Assembly: GCA_942492965.1 (NCBI GenBank) | Contig: OW818656.1 | Coordinates: 1,860,001-1,924,000, forward strand | Length of the DNA stretch: 64,000 bases | From: Sphingosinicella sp942492965 | GTDB taxonomy: Bacteria; Pseudomonadota; Alphaproteobacteria; Sphingomonadales; Sphingomonadaceae | Direction of reading: 5' to 3' | Shown here: piece after piece, positions 26,820 to 35,141 of the stretch | Position numbering within the stretch: position 1 is the stretch's first letter | Layout: each line of letters opens with the position of its first letter | The notes under the pieces: model-generated | What the model was told of the DNA's origin: nothing | The model's input: only the letters and a program-made list of their open reading frames with translations | Database searches by the model: none | Program-made: the position numbers and the translations under genes

Positions 26820-26833
26820 ACGACCTGGATCAA
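26820..26833 (-). promoter_or_regulatory. Weak FNR-like sequence upstream of the first export operon
   Basis: The minus strand reads TTGATCCAGGTCGT, seven of ten fixed bases of TTGAT-N4-ATCAA. It lies about 40 bases before the adaptor start and 13 bases after the scoB stop. Support is weak on its own; the similar site before the Usp gene makes it worth recording. Confidence 0.2.
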
Positions 26834-26846
26834 ATTGCCGCTGGTC

Positions 26847-27488
26847 TTACAGCGCGATCTCGTAGTGCGCCTCGGTCTTCGCGGCGACCTCCTCGAGCGT
26901 CACGTCGGGCGCAAGTTCGATCAGGCGGAACGGCTGGCCCTTCGCCGGGCGTTCGAACACGCCGAGGTCGGAGATCACGACGTCAACGACGCCCTGGCCG
27001 GTCAGCGGCAGCGTGCACGCCTTCAGGAACTTCGATTCGCCCGCCTTGTTGGTGTGGTCCATGAGCACGATGATGCGCTTCACGCCAGCGACGAGGTCCA
27101 TCGCGCCGCCCATGCCCTTCACCATCTTGCCCGGGATCATCCAGTTGGCGAGATCGCCGTTCTCCGCGACTTCCATCGCGCCGAGGATGGAAAGGTCGAT
27201 GTGGCCGCCTCGGATCATCGCGAAGCTGTCGGCGGAGCTGAAATAGCTCGTGCGGCGCAGCTCGGTGATCGTCTGCTTGCCCGCGTTGATGAGATCGGCG
27301 TCGACTTCATCTTCGGTCGGGAACGGCCCCATGCCGAGCATTCCGTTCTCGCTCTGCAGCGTGATGTCGATGCCGGGTTCCACATGGTTCGCGACCAATG
27401 TGGGCATACCGATGCCGAGGTTCACGTAGAAGCCGTCCTTCAGTTCCTTCGCGGCGCGCGCCGCCATGCCGTCGCGGTTCCAGGGCAT
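26847..27488 (-). CDS. scoB: Succinyl-CoA:3-ketoacid CoA-transferase subunit B
   Basis: The beta subunit of the heteromeric CoA-transferase that activates acetoacetate (or related 3-oxoacids) with succinyl-CoA. The 213-aa protein shows GFYVNLGIGMPTLVANH, the active-site segment SENGMLGMGP with the catalytic Glu, and KGMGGAMDLVAGVKRIIVLMDH. Length and motifs are typical. Its ATG at 27488 overlaps the stop of the acid-phosphatase gene (ATGA), placing it third in the order scoA, phosphatase, scoB. The two subunits normally lie side by side. Confidence 0.94.
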   Translation of the reverse strand: MPWNRDGMAARAAKELKDGFYVNLGIGMPTLVANHVEPGIDITLQSENGMLGMGPFPTEDEVDADLINAGKQTITELRRTSYFSSADSFAMIRGGHIDLSILGAMEVAENGDLANWMIPGKMVKGMGGAMDLVAGVKRIIVLMDHTNKAGESKFLKACTLPLTGQGVVDVVISDLGVFERPAKGQPFRLIELAPDVTLEEVAAKTEAHYEIAL

Positions 27489-28336
27489 CAGTGGTTTCCT
27501 TTGTACGTCCAGCGTTGGTCGGGCGCGACGACGTCGTCGCGGTTCATCGGCGGGTTGTTCCAGCCGCCGTAAAGGGGATTGGGGAACACGAACCAGTCCG
27601 CGCCCCAGTGTGCGCCATGGCGCGCGGCGGCGATGTCGCGCCGCTCCGCCATCGGGCGCTTGCCGGCGGGGCCGTTGTCGATGCCGTCGGTGAAGTCGCC
27701 GTTCTGGTCTCCCGCGAGCGCGAGCACGCAGAAGCGCTTCGCGATCTCGGCGCGGCGGCCATCCTTGCCGGATTTGCCGTCGACATCGCCCTTCAGGAAC
27801 AGCGTCTCGCCGTGCACAGCTGGGCCGAGACCCGTGTGCGTAAGCGCGGCTTCGGTGTGTTTCGCGTTTTCGGCGCTGCGGTTGGTGTTGAACACCGGCG
27901 TCACGCCCATCGCGCGCAGCGCATCGAGCGCGGCCTTCGCGCCGGGGATCGCCACGGCCTTTTCGGCGCCTTCGCGTTCCCACGCGCGCCAGGCTTTCTC
28001 GTCGAACGGCGCATCGACGCGCGCTTCATAATACGCGTGGCCGATATTCCAGATCAGCGTCTCGTCCACGTCGAACACGGCGGCGGGGCGCTGCGCCGTT
28101 TCCGCCGTGCAGGGCAGCGGTGTTCCGTCCGCCGCGAGGATCGCGGAAGGCGTGCCCGCGGCAACCGGTAGCCGCGCCTCCACCGAGCGCACCAGCGCGC
28201 GGTAAGTCTGCGTCGTGATCGCGCTCGCTTCCGCCGAGCCCAGCGTCCACGCGAGCGGCTGCGTCGTGCGCGGCACGCCCGTTGCCGCGCAGCCATGCAG
28301 CGCCGCCATCAGGCAGACCGCTGCGAGGCGTTTCAC
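27488..28336 (-). CDS. Lipoprotein acid phosphatase, e(P4)/5'-nucleotidase family (HAD, DDDD)
   Basis: A 282-aa predicted outer-membrane lipoprotein. The signal ends in the lipobox LHGC with Cys16, and the HAD motif FDVDETLIWN (D89, D91) begins the DDDD phosphatase fold. Motif 2 is seen in PVFNTNRS and the acidic motif 4 in GDQNGDFTD. Haemophilus e(P4) dephosphorylates NMN and aromatic phosphates at the cell surface; a similar role is likely here. It starts with GTG at 28336, overlapping the scoA stop (GTGA), and ends overlapping the scoB start (ATGA). A secreted phosphatase between subunits of a cytoplasmic enzyme is unexpected. Confidence 0.88.
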   Translation of the reverse strand: MKRLAAVCLMAALHGCAATGVPRTTQPLAWTLGSAEASAITTQTYRALVRSVEARLPVAAGTPSAILAADGTPLPCTAETAQRPAAVFDVDETLIWNIGHAYYEARVDAPFDEKAWRAWEREGAEKAVAIPGAKAALDALRAMGVTPVFNTNRSAENAKHTEAALTHTGLGPAVHGETLFLKGDVDGKSGKDGRRAEIAKRFCVLALAGDQNGDFTDGIDNGPAGKRPMAERRDIAAARHGAHWGADWFVFPNPLYGGWNNPPMNRDDVVAPDQRWTYKGNH

Positions 28337-29037
28337 GCCGCCTGCCTCACGGTGCGCTGTTCGATGCGCTTTTCGTAATTCTTGCCCACAAACAGCCGCT
28401 GCACGAAGATGCCCGGCGTGTGGATGTGGTCGGGGTCGATCTCGCCGGGGCCGACAAGCTCTTCCACTTCGGCCACCGTCACCTTGCCCGCGGTTGCCAT
28501 CATCGGGTTGAAGTTGCGCGCGGTCTTGCGGAACACGAGGTTGCCGTAAGGGTCCGCCTTCCAGGCCTTCACGATGGAAACGTCCGCGACGAGCCCGGTT
28601 TCGAGGATGTATGTCTCGCCGCCGAACTCCTTGTGCTCCTTGCCCTCCGCAACGAGCGTGCCGACGCCCGTCTTGGTGTAGAAGCCCGGGATGCCCGCGC
28701 CGCCCGCGCGGATGCGCTCGGCAAGCGTGCCCTGCGGGTTGAATTCAAGCTGCAGCTCGCCCGAAAGATACTGGCGCTCGAACTCCTTGTTCTCGCCCAC
28801 GTAGGACGAGATCATCTTCGCGACCTGATGCGTCTTCAGCAGCAGGCCGAGCCCGAAATCGTCGACGCCGGCGTTGTTGGAGATGAATGTGAGGCCCTTC
28901 GTGCCCGAATCGCGGAGCGCCGCGATCAGGTTCTCCGGAATGCCGCACAGCCCGAATCCGCCGGACATCACCGTCATACCGTCGAAAAGCAGGCCATCAA
29001 GGGCGCTCACCGCGTCGTCGTAAAGCTTGTTCGCCAA
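28333..29037 (-). CDS. scoA: Succinyl-CoA:3-ketoacid CoA-transferase subunit A
   Basis: The alpha subunit, 234 aa, with GMTVMSGGFGLCGIPENLI, the family signature around LTFISNNAGVDDFGLG and PGFYTKTGVGTLVAEGKE. The start is TTG at 29037, supported by GGGAGG 7 bases upstream and by MANKLYDDAVSALDGLL aligning with known N-termini; a much longer open frame upstream is a shadow of rlmN. It leads the scoA-phosphatase-scoB operon. It probably serves ketone-body or 3-oxoacid metabolism. 3-Oxoadipate activation is a less likely alternative. Confidence 0.94.
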   Translation of the reverse strand: MANKLYDDAVSALDGLLFDGMTVMSGGFGLCGIPENLIAALRDSGTKGLTFISNNAGVDDFGLGLLLKTHQVAKMISSYVGENKEFERQYLSGELQLEFNPQGTLAERIRAGGAGIPGFYTKTGVGTLVAEGKEHKEFGGETYILETGLVADVSIVKAWKADPYGNLVFRKTARNFNPMMATAGKVTVAEVEELVGPGEIDPDHIHTPGIFVQRLFVGKNYEKRIEQRTVRQAA

Positions 29038-29142
29038 GGGGAACCTCCCGCGCTGCAGCAAAGAATGTGGCCCTGCTAGCGCACGCGCTTCGCTTAGGAA
29101 AGAGTAGGTTTTCTGTAAAAATCTTTGCATAAGCGCGGCGCC

Positions 29143-29793
29143 ATGACCCTCGCGACACCCACGCTCTATCTCGCCCGCCACGCGGAAACCGTGTTCAACG
29201 CCGCCGCCCGGATGCAGGGGCACATGGGCCACACGCCGCTCACGCGCAACGGCATCCGGCAGGCGGAAGACATGGGCCGCGCGCTTCGCGACATCCTCGG
29301 CCCGAAGCCCGATATCGATCTCTGGGCCTCGCGTTCCGGCCGCACGATGCAGACGGCGGCGATCATCGCCGAGCATCTGGAGCGCGACTTCTTCGATATC
29401 CGCGCCGACGACCGCCTGCTCGAGATCGACGTCGGCGACTGGGAAGGCCGCAGCTATCAGGATATCGTCGCCGAATCCGGGCCGATCGTTTGCCCGGATC
29501 GCCGCGTGTTCCTGAGAAAGCCGCCGAACGGCGAATGGTATCCCGATATCGCGCAGCGCCTTGCAAGCTGGATCGCGGACCTTGACCCCGCACGCCCCGC
29601 GCTCGTCATCAGCCACGGCATCACCGCCCGCGTGCTGCGCGGCGCGCTTGTCGGCGGCGTGCCGTTCGAACCCGGCTGCGTGCCGCTCGCACAGGACGCG
29701 CCGCAAGGCACGGTGTTCCGTATCGAAGCCGGTCGTGAGGAGCCGATCCATGTCGGTCACGGCAGCGTCGACGGGAAATCGAAGGGCTTCTAG
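29143..29793 (+). CDS. Histidine phosphatase family protein (phosphoglycerate mutase-like)
   Basis: A 216-aa enzyme with the phospho-acceptor motif LARHAETVFN (about residues 9-18), RSGRTMQTAAII, the catalytic EIDVGDWEGRSY and the second catalytic His in VISHGITARVLRGAL. It is often annotated GpmB-like, but members may act on many phosphoesters. I use the ATG at 29143; a TTG 18 bases upstream is in frame but less attractive. It is divergent from scoA, with 105 AT-richer bases between, and is followed by rlmN after 33 bases. Confidence 0.88.
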   Translation: MTLATPTLYLARHAETVFNAAARMQGHMGHTPLTRNGIRQAEDMGRALRDILGPKPDIDLWASRSGRTMQTAAIIAEHLERDFFDIRADDRLLEIDVGDWEGRSYQDIVAESGPIVCPDRRVFLRKPPNGEWYPDIAQRLASWIADLDPARPALVISHGITARVLRGALVGGVPFEPGCVPLAQDAPQGTVFRIEAGREEPIHVGHGSVDGKSKGF

Positions 29794-29826
29794 GCAAAAC
29801 GCCCGAAAAGCCTTACATGGCGCGCC

Positions 29827-31041
29827 ATGCCGACTGCAGCCATGACGATTCCCGGCGGGGCCGATCCCGTCCCCGTGCCGCGCGCACCCACCGCGCGTGA
29901 GGACGGACGTGTCGATCTCGTCGGCCTGAACAAGGCCGAAATGGCCGCGGCGCTGGTCGCGGCGGGCGTTCCCGAAAAGCAGGCTAAGCTGCGCGCCAAG
30001 CAGGTGTGGCACTGGATCTACCACCGCGGCCTCACCGATTTTGCGGGCATGACCGACATCGCGAAGGAGACGCGCGCGCTGCTCGCCGAGCGCTTCGTCG
30101 TCGGCCGCCCCGAAGTGACGTTGCAGCAGGTCTCCACCGACGGCACGCGCAAGTGGCTGCTGAGGACTGACGACGGCAACGAATACGAGATGGTGTTCAT
30201 CCCGGATGCGGACCGGGGTACGCTCTGCGTTTCGAGCCAGGTCGGCTGCACGCTCAACTGCCGTTTTTGCCATACCGGCACGATGAAGCTCGTCCGCAAC
30301 CTCACGGCGGGCGAGATCGTCGGGCAAGTGATGCTGGCGCGTGACGCGCTCGGCGAATGGCCGCAGCCGGGCGAGGATTTGACCGGCGAGGCGCGGATGC
30401 TCTCCAACATCGTGATGATGGGGATGGGCGAGCCGCTTTATAATTTCGATAATGTTTCCAAGGGCCTCGGCATCGTCATGGACGAAACGGGCCTGGCGCT
30501 CAGCCGCCGCCGCATCACGCTTTCGACAAGCGGCGTCGTGCCGATGATGGCGCGCGCGGGGGCCGAGATCGGCGTCAATCTCGCCGTCTCGCTCCATGCC
30601 GTGACGAAGGAGGTGCGCGACGAAATCGTGCCGATCAATCGCAAGTACGGCATCGAGGAGCTGCTGAAGGCCTGCGCCGCGTATCCCGGCGCCAACAACG
30701 CCCGCCGCATCACGTTCGAGTACGTGATGCTGAAGGACAAGAACGATTCGGACGAGGATGCGCACGAACTCGTGCGCCTCATCCGCAAGTACAAGCTGCC
30801 CGCGAAGGTGAACCTCATCCCGTTCAACCCGTGGCCCGGCGTGGCTTACGAATGCAGCGACGACGATCGCATCGCGCGGTTTTCGGACATCATTTTCAAA
30901 GCGGGTATTTCGGCGCCCGTGCGCACCCCGCGCGGGCGCGACATCATGGCTGCCTGCGGCCAGCTGAAAAGCGAAAGCGAGAAGCTGTCACGCGCCGAGC
31001 TTGATCGGATCGCAGCGGAAAAGCAGGCCGCGCTGGCCTGA
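29827..31041 (+). CDS. rlmN: Dual-specificity rRNA/tRNA adenine-C2 methyltransferase RlmN
   Basis: A radical-SAM enzyme that methylates A2503 of 23S rRNA and A37 of some tRNAs. The 404-aa protein has the CxxxCxxC cluster motif at C141, C145 and C148 (CTLNCRFC), MMGMGEPLYNFDNV, and the methyl-carrying Cys377 in MAACGQL. The N-terminal helical domain shows KQVWHWIYHRGLTDFAGM. The N-terminus is about 25 residues longer than E. coli RlmN and the start could be at a later ATG. It ends three bases before the convergent rlpA gene. Confidence 0.96.
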   Translation: MPTAAMTIPGGADPVPVPRAPTAREDGRVDLVGLNKAEMAAALVAAGVPEKQAKLRAKQVWHWIYHRGLTDFAGMTDIAKETRALLAERFVVGRPEVTLQQVSTDGTRKWLLRTDDGNEYEMVFIPDADRGTLCVSSQVGCTLNCRFCHTGTMKLVRNLTAGEIVGQVMLARDALGEWPQPGEDLTGEARMLSNIVMMGMGEPLYNFDNVSKGLGIVMDETGLALSRRRITLSTSGVVPMMARAGAEIGVNLAVSLHAVTKEVRDEIVPINRKYGIEELLKACAAYPGANNARRITFEYVMLKDKNDSDEDAHELVRLIRKYKLPAKVNLIPFNPWPGVAYECSDDDRIARFSDIIFKAGISAPVRTPRGRDIMAACGQLKSESEKLSRAELDRIAAEKQAALA

Positions 31042-31044
31042 GCG

Positions 31045-31554
31045 TCAGGCGGTGGGGAGCAGTTCCAGCGTCACGTCGGTGAGCCCGGCGTTGAGCATAC
31101 CGAGTTCGCGCGCTGCAGCCTTGGAAACGTCGATCACGCGGCTGCCGGTGAAGGGGCCGCGGTCGTTGACGCGAACGGTCACGCTGCGGCCGGTCTTTTC
31201 GCAGGTCACCTTCACCAGGCTGCCCATCGGCAGGGTGCGGTGCGCGGCGGTCAGTTCGTCCTGGTCGAAGATTTCGCCGCTTGCGGTGCGGCGGCCGTCG
31301 AACTTGTCTGCATAGTAGCTGGCGCGGCCGGAGCCGAGCAGCTGCAGTTCCGCTTCGCTCGCGAAAACCGCGTCTTCGGCGTCGAGGGTCGCGGACAGTT
31401 CATCGGAGAGCGGGGAGGGCGCCGAAGCTTCGGCAAAGGCGCACAGCGCAAGCGCCGTGGCTGCCGCCGCTGCTGCGCGGATCCAGCGTCCGCGAATCTG
31501 AAAGAGATTGGCCCCAATCACGATTGTGTCCCTGACGACTTCGCTTCGCCGCAT
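31045..31554 (-). CDS. rlpA: RlpA-family septal ring protein (double-psi beta-barrel)
   Basis: A 169-aa exported protein. After an Ala-rich signal (RGRWIRAAAAAATALALCAFAEASA) comes a spacer and a C-terminal DPBB domain with GRASYYADKFDGRRTASGE, LPMGSLVKVTCEKTGRSVTVRVNDRGPF and the catalytic-type Asp in the last segment. RlpA proteins cleave naked glycan strands at the septum in some bacteria. There is no SPOR domain, so this is a short RlpA-like form. The start is uncertain: ATG 31554 has AGGTGAG nearby, GTG 31521 has AGGGA and gives a shorter signal, and TTG 31581 is also open. Confidence 0.85.
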   Translation of the reverse strand: MRRSEVVRDTIVIGANLFQIRGRWIRAAAAAATALALCAFAEASAPSPLSDELSATLDAEDAVFASEAELQLLGSGRASYYADKFDGRRTASGEIFDQDELTAAHRTLPMGSLVKVTCEKTGRSVTVRVNDRGPFTGSRVIDVSKAAARELGMLNAGLTDVTLELLPTA

Positions 31555-31647
31555 CCACTCACCTGCGACGAAGCGTTTCAAAGACGCGTTCCGGCGAGAG
31601 GGTTAACGGGGATTTGCATGGCCCAAGTTCTTGATTAGGGTCATGTC

Positions 31648-32871
31648 ATGCTGCTGCTGGATCGTATGCTGAAGCGCCTTGTTCGCGACGGCGAGCTGAC
31701 GGTGACGACTTCGGATCGGCGCGTCCGCCGCTACGGCAGGCCGCACCCGGCGATGACGGCTGTGTCCTTGCATTTCACCGATGCGCGCACGCCGCTGCGT
31801 ATCGCGCTCAATCCCGCGATCGGTGCTGCGGAAGCCTATATGGACGGGCGGATGCAGTTCACCGCGGGCGGGATTTCGGAGCTGCTCGACCTTGTCGCGT
31901 GGAACGCGCGCTGGTCCGACGACAACACGATCCGCAGCGAAACCCGCCGCGCGCAGAGCATCGGCGCGTATCTTTATCAGCTGAACTACCGCCGCGCCGC
32001 GAAGCGCAACGTCGCGCACCACTACGACCTCTCGGATCGCCTCTACGATCTCTTCCTCGATGCCGACCGGCAATACAGCTGCGCCTATTACCGCGCGGGA
32101 GACGAGACGCTCGAACAGGCGCAGATCGACAAGAAGGCGCATATCGCCGCGAAACTGGCCCTGAAGCCGGGGCAGGCGGTGCTCGACATCGGCTGCGGCT
32201 GGGGCGGCATGGCGCTATACCTCAATCGCGTCGCCGATGTGGACGTGCTCGGCATCACATTGTCGGAAGAGCAGCTCAAGGTCGCGCGCCGCCGCGCCGC
32301 CGAGGCCGGGGTCGCGGACCGCGTGCGCTTCGAGCTGATCGACTACCGCGACGTCGAAGGCATGTTCGACCGGATCGTTTCGGTCGGCATGTTCGAGCAT
32401 GTCGGCATCCCGAACTACCGCACCTTCTTCCGCCGCGTGCGGGAGCTGCTGAGCGAAGATGGCGTGGCGCTGCTCCACACGATCGGCCGGGCGGACGGGC
32501 CGGGCGCGACCGACGCGTTCACGGCGAAATACATCTTCCCCGGCGGTTACTCGCCCGCGCTTTCGGAAATCGTGCCCGTCATCGAACGCGAAATGCTGTG
32601 GATCACCGATATCGAGGTGCTGCGGCTCCATTACGCGAAGACGCTGGACGAATGGCTGCGCCGCACGGAGGCCGCGAAGGCGGAGATCGTGGCGCTCTAC
32701 GACGAGCGCTTCTACCGCATGTGGACCTTCTATCTTGCGGCCGCCCGCGGCGCCTTTCGCCACGACGGGCATGTCAACTTCCAGATTCAGTTCGCGCGCC
32801 GCCGCGATGCGCTGCCGATCACCCGCGACTACATGGGCGAGGCCGAAGCGCGTTACGCCGGAATGATATGA
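31648..32871 (+). CDS. cfa: Cyclopropane-fatty-acyl-phospholipid synthase
   Basis: It transfers a methylene from SAM to unsaturated acyl chains of membrane phospholipids. The 407-aa protein has an N-terminal lipid-binding region (about 1-120), the conserved HHYDLSDRLYDLFLDADRQYSCAYY segment, SAM motif I LDIGCGWGGMALYL (from about 178), and GMFEHVGIPNYRTFF. The C-terminal helical part (DEWLRRTEAAKAEIVALYDERFYRMWTFYL, here cited only as a region at about 330-360) is characteristic. It is translationally coupled (ATGA) to an acyltransferase, suggesting joint phospholipid remodelling. Confidence 0.94.
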   Translation: MLLLDRMLKRLVRDGELTVTTSDRRVRRYGRPHPAMTAVSLHFTDARTPLRIALNPAIGAAEAYMDGRMQFTAGGISELLDLVAWNARWSDDNTIRSETRRAQSIGAYLYQLNYRRAAKRNVAHHYDLSDRLYDLFLDADRQYSCAYYRAGDETLEQAQIDKKAHIAAKLALKPGQAVLDIGCGWGGMALYLNRVADVDVLGITLSEEQLKVARRRAAEAGVADRVRFELIDYRDVEGMFDRIVSVGMFEHVGIPNYRTFFRRVRELLSEDGVALLHTIGRADGPGATDAFTAKYIFPGGYSPALSEIVPVIEREMLWITDIEVLRLHYAKTLDEWLRRTEAAKAEIVALYDERFYRMWTFYLAAARGAFRHDGHVNFQIQFARRRDALPITRDYMGEAEARYAGMI

Positions 32872-33608
32872 GCCAGCGCTTCTTCGGGCGCTCGCGCGCC
32901 GCGCTCGGTCTTGCGAGTGCCGCCATGCTGGTTCCGCCCTGGCTCCTGATGCCGCCCGCGAGCCTCCCGGCAAAGGCACTCGAGCGCCGCTTCCACCGCA
33001 CGATCGCGGCGGGCTTCGGCCTTCGCCCGCAGGTGCTGGGAACCCCGGGCGCGGCGGGCACGATGTTCGTCGCCAATCACATCAGCTGGGCGGATATCAT
33101 CAGCGTCGCGGCGGTGGTGGATACGGATTTCGTCGCGAAGGCGGATGTCGCGGCCTATCCCGGCATCGGCGCGCTCGCCGGGCGCACGGGCACGATCTTC
33201 GTCGAGCGCGAGCGGCGATCGCAGGCCGGCAGCCAGATGGAGGCGATCCGGCAGCGGCTCACCGCCGGGCGGCGCGTGCTGATGTTTCCGGAAGGCACGA
33301 CGTCGGACGGGCGGGGGCTGCTGCCGTTCCGCAGCAGCCTGTTCGCGGCGGCGGACGCGGCCGTTGCCGTGCAGCCCGTCACCATCCGCTACACAGCGCC
33401 GGGCGGCGCGCCGCTCGATCCGGCGGCGCTTGATGCGATCGCATGGATCGGCGACGAGGACATGCTGCCCAATGCGCTCGCGCTTGCGCGCCAGCGCGCC
33501 CGTGTCGTTCTCCATTTCCACGAGCCGGTCGCGCCTTCCGCGTTCGAAACGCGCAAGGCGCTTGCGGAACATTGCCGGGACGTGATGCTCCGCCACTACC
33601 TGCCGTGA
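32868..33608 (+). CDS. Lysophospholipid acyltransferase (PlsC-like)
   Basis: A 246-aa membrane-associated acyltransferase, likely making phosphatidic acid or ornithine lipid from a lyso-substrate and acyl-ACP/CoA. The HX4D catalytic motif is NHISWAD (H71, D76), and the glycerol-phosphate-binding block is MFPEGTTSDGRG around residue 143. A hydrophobic N-terminal segment (about 12-32) anchors it. The ATG at 32868 overlaps the cfa stop as ATGA. Whether it is the 1-acyl-glycerol-3-phosphate enzyme (PlsC) or an OlsA-type enzyme cannot be decided from sequence. Confidence 0.87.
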   Translation: MSQRFFGRSRAALGLASAAMLVPPWLLMPPASLPAKALERRFHRTIAAGFGLRPQVLGTPGAAGTMFVANHISWADIISVAAVVDTDFVAKADVAAYPGIGALAGRTGTIFVERERRSQAGSQMEAIRQRLTAGRRVLMFPEGTTSDGRGLLPFRSSLFAAADAAVAVQPVTIRYTAPGGAPLDPAALDAIAWIGDEDMLPNALALARQRARVVLHFHEPVAPSAFETRKALAEHCRDVMLRHYLP

Positions 33609-33740
33609 GGCGGGGCGGTCCCGGGCCTTCGCGGAAATTTCTTCAATATATTCATGCGGGCTGCAGGGAATAAGCTGTACGTTGCACGTATGGCGTTTGT
33701 GGCGGCGGTCCTTTGCCACACGAAATCGAAAAAGGTGCGC

Positions 33741-35141
33741 GTGAAGAAGCTGTTTCCCCTCCTTTCCGGGCTGGCGCTCGCCGCGTGTGCGGCCGGGCCG
33801 GACTACCGGGCGCCCGTCCCCACCGCGCTCGGCGTGCCCGCCGCATGGAGCGACGGCAGCGCCGCGCCCGAGGGCGATGCCGCGCTTGCCGAATGGTGGC
33901 GCGTCTACGATGATCCGGTGCTTGATGGGCTCGTCGCGCGCGCCGTGGAAAGCAACCTCGACATCGCGCAGGCGGTGTCGCGGCTGCGGCAAGCGCGCGA
34001 ATCTCTTCGGCAGTCGCAAGCGGATTTCCTGCCGTCTGTCAGCGCGTCGGGCAGCGGCGGGCGCAATTTCCGCGAAGGCTCACCCGACAGCAGCAGCTAT
34101 TCGCTTGGCGCCGATGCGTCGTGGGAGATCGACCTCTTCGGCGGCACCCGCCGTTCGGTGGAAGCCTCGCGCGCCGATCTTCAATCCGCCGGCTACAGCC
34201 TCGCAAACGTGCGCGCGGCGATCGTCGCGGAAACGGTGAGCAACTACGTCACCGCGCGCCTCGCGCAGGAGCGGCTGCGCATCGCGCGCGACACGCTGAA
34301 AACGGTCGAGGATAACTACGATATCGCGCGGTGGCGCGTGCAGGCGGGCCTCGTCTCGTCGCTCGATGCGGAGCAGGCGCGCGCGCAGCTTGCGCAGAAC
34401 CGCGCCTCGATCCCCTCGATCGAGCAGAGCCTTGCAGGCGCGCTCAATCGCATCGCGGTGCTGACGGGCGATGCGCCGGGTGAGGCGACGCGCGCGCTTG
34501 AAACCGCCGCGCCGATCCCTGATGCGCCCGATGCGATCACCGTGGGCATCCCCGCAGATACGCTTCGCCAGCGGCCGGACGTGCGGCAGGCGGAGCGCGC
34601 GCTCGCCGCGGCGACGGCGCGCATCGGCGTCGCGGAATCCGCGCTTTACCCATCGCTCCGCATCAGCGGCGATGTCGGCACGAGCGCGCTGTCATTCGGC
34701 GGCCTCGGTGATGTCATCACCGGCGGCCTGTTCGCCTCGATCGGCCAGCTCATCTTCGACGGCGGTGCGACGGTTTCGCGTGTCCGCGCGCAGGAAGCGG
34801 CGGCGGAAGGCGCGTTCGCGGCCTACAAGGCGTCGGTATTGGGCGGGCTCGAAGACGTGGAGAACGCGCTCGTCGCGCTCCGCGCCGCGCGCGAGCGGCA
34901 GGTGCAGTTCACCGAAGCCTATGATGCGGCGAACACCAGCGCGATCCTCGCGCGCAGCCAGTATCAGGCCGGCCTCACCGATTTCCGGACGCTGCTCAGC
35001 GCCGAACAGTCGTTGCTGTCGGCGCGGCAGGGCCTCGCCGATGCGGACGCCGACGAGGTGTTCGCGGCGGCGCAGCTTTACAGCGCGCTTGGCGGCGGAT
35101 GGCAGACAATGAACCCGATTGACGGATGGCAGCCCGAATGA
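33741..35141 (+). CDS. Outer-membrane efflux lipoprotein, NodT/OprM (TolC-like) family
   Basis: A 466-aa outer-membrane factor. GTG 33741 begins a lipoprotein signal with lipobox LAAC (Cys16), followed by GPDYRAPVP, the typical NodT/OprM start. Two internal OEP repeats with long coiled helices follow, with ADASWEIDLFGGTRRSVEA and the repeated TLRQRPDVRQAERALAAATARIG region at about 270-295. It forms the trimeric channel of a tripartite exporter with the adaptor, ATPase and permease that follow. An in-frame ATG at 33654 would precede the signal by 29 residues and is rejected. The last codons overlap the adaptor start (ATGA). Confidence 0.92.
   Translation: MKKLFPLLSGLALAACAAGPDYRAPVPTALGVPAAWSDGSAAPEGDAALAEWWRVYDDPVLDGLVARAVESNLDIAQAVSRLRQARESLRQSQADFLPSVSASGSGGRNFREGSPDSSSYSLGADASWEIDLFGGTRRSVEASRADLQSAGYSLANVRAAIVAETVSNYVTARLAQERLRIARDTLKTVEDNYDIARWRVQAGLVSSLDAEQARAQLAQNRASIPSIEQSLAGALNRIAVLTGDAPGEATRALETAAPIPDAPDAITVGIPADTLRQRPDVRQAERALAAATARIGVAESALYPSLRISGDVGTSALSFGGLGDVITGGLFASIGQLIFDGGATVSRVRAQEAAAEGAFAAYKASVLGGLEDVENALVALRAARERQVQFTEAYDAANTSAILARSQYQAGLTDFRTLLSAEQSLLSARQGLADADADEVFAAAQLYSALGGGWQTMNPIDGWQPE

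Noticed and set aside
28333..30765. An 810-codon minus-strand open frame
   Set aside because: Only its C-terminal 234 codons (from TTG 29037) look like protein, namely ScoA. The rest is antisense to rlmN and the histidine phosphatase and is Arg/Ala/His-rich without motifs.
33665..33695. TACGT-TGC-ACGTA inverted repeat before the efflux operon
   Set aside because: The arms are only five bases long and expected by chance in sequence of this size; no second copy was noticed.
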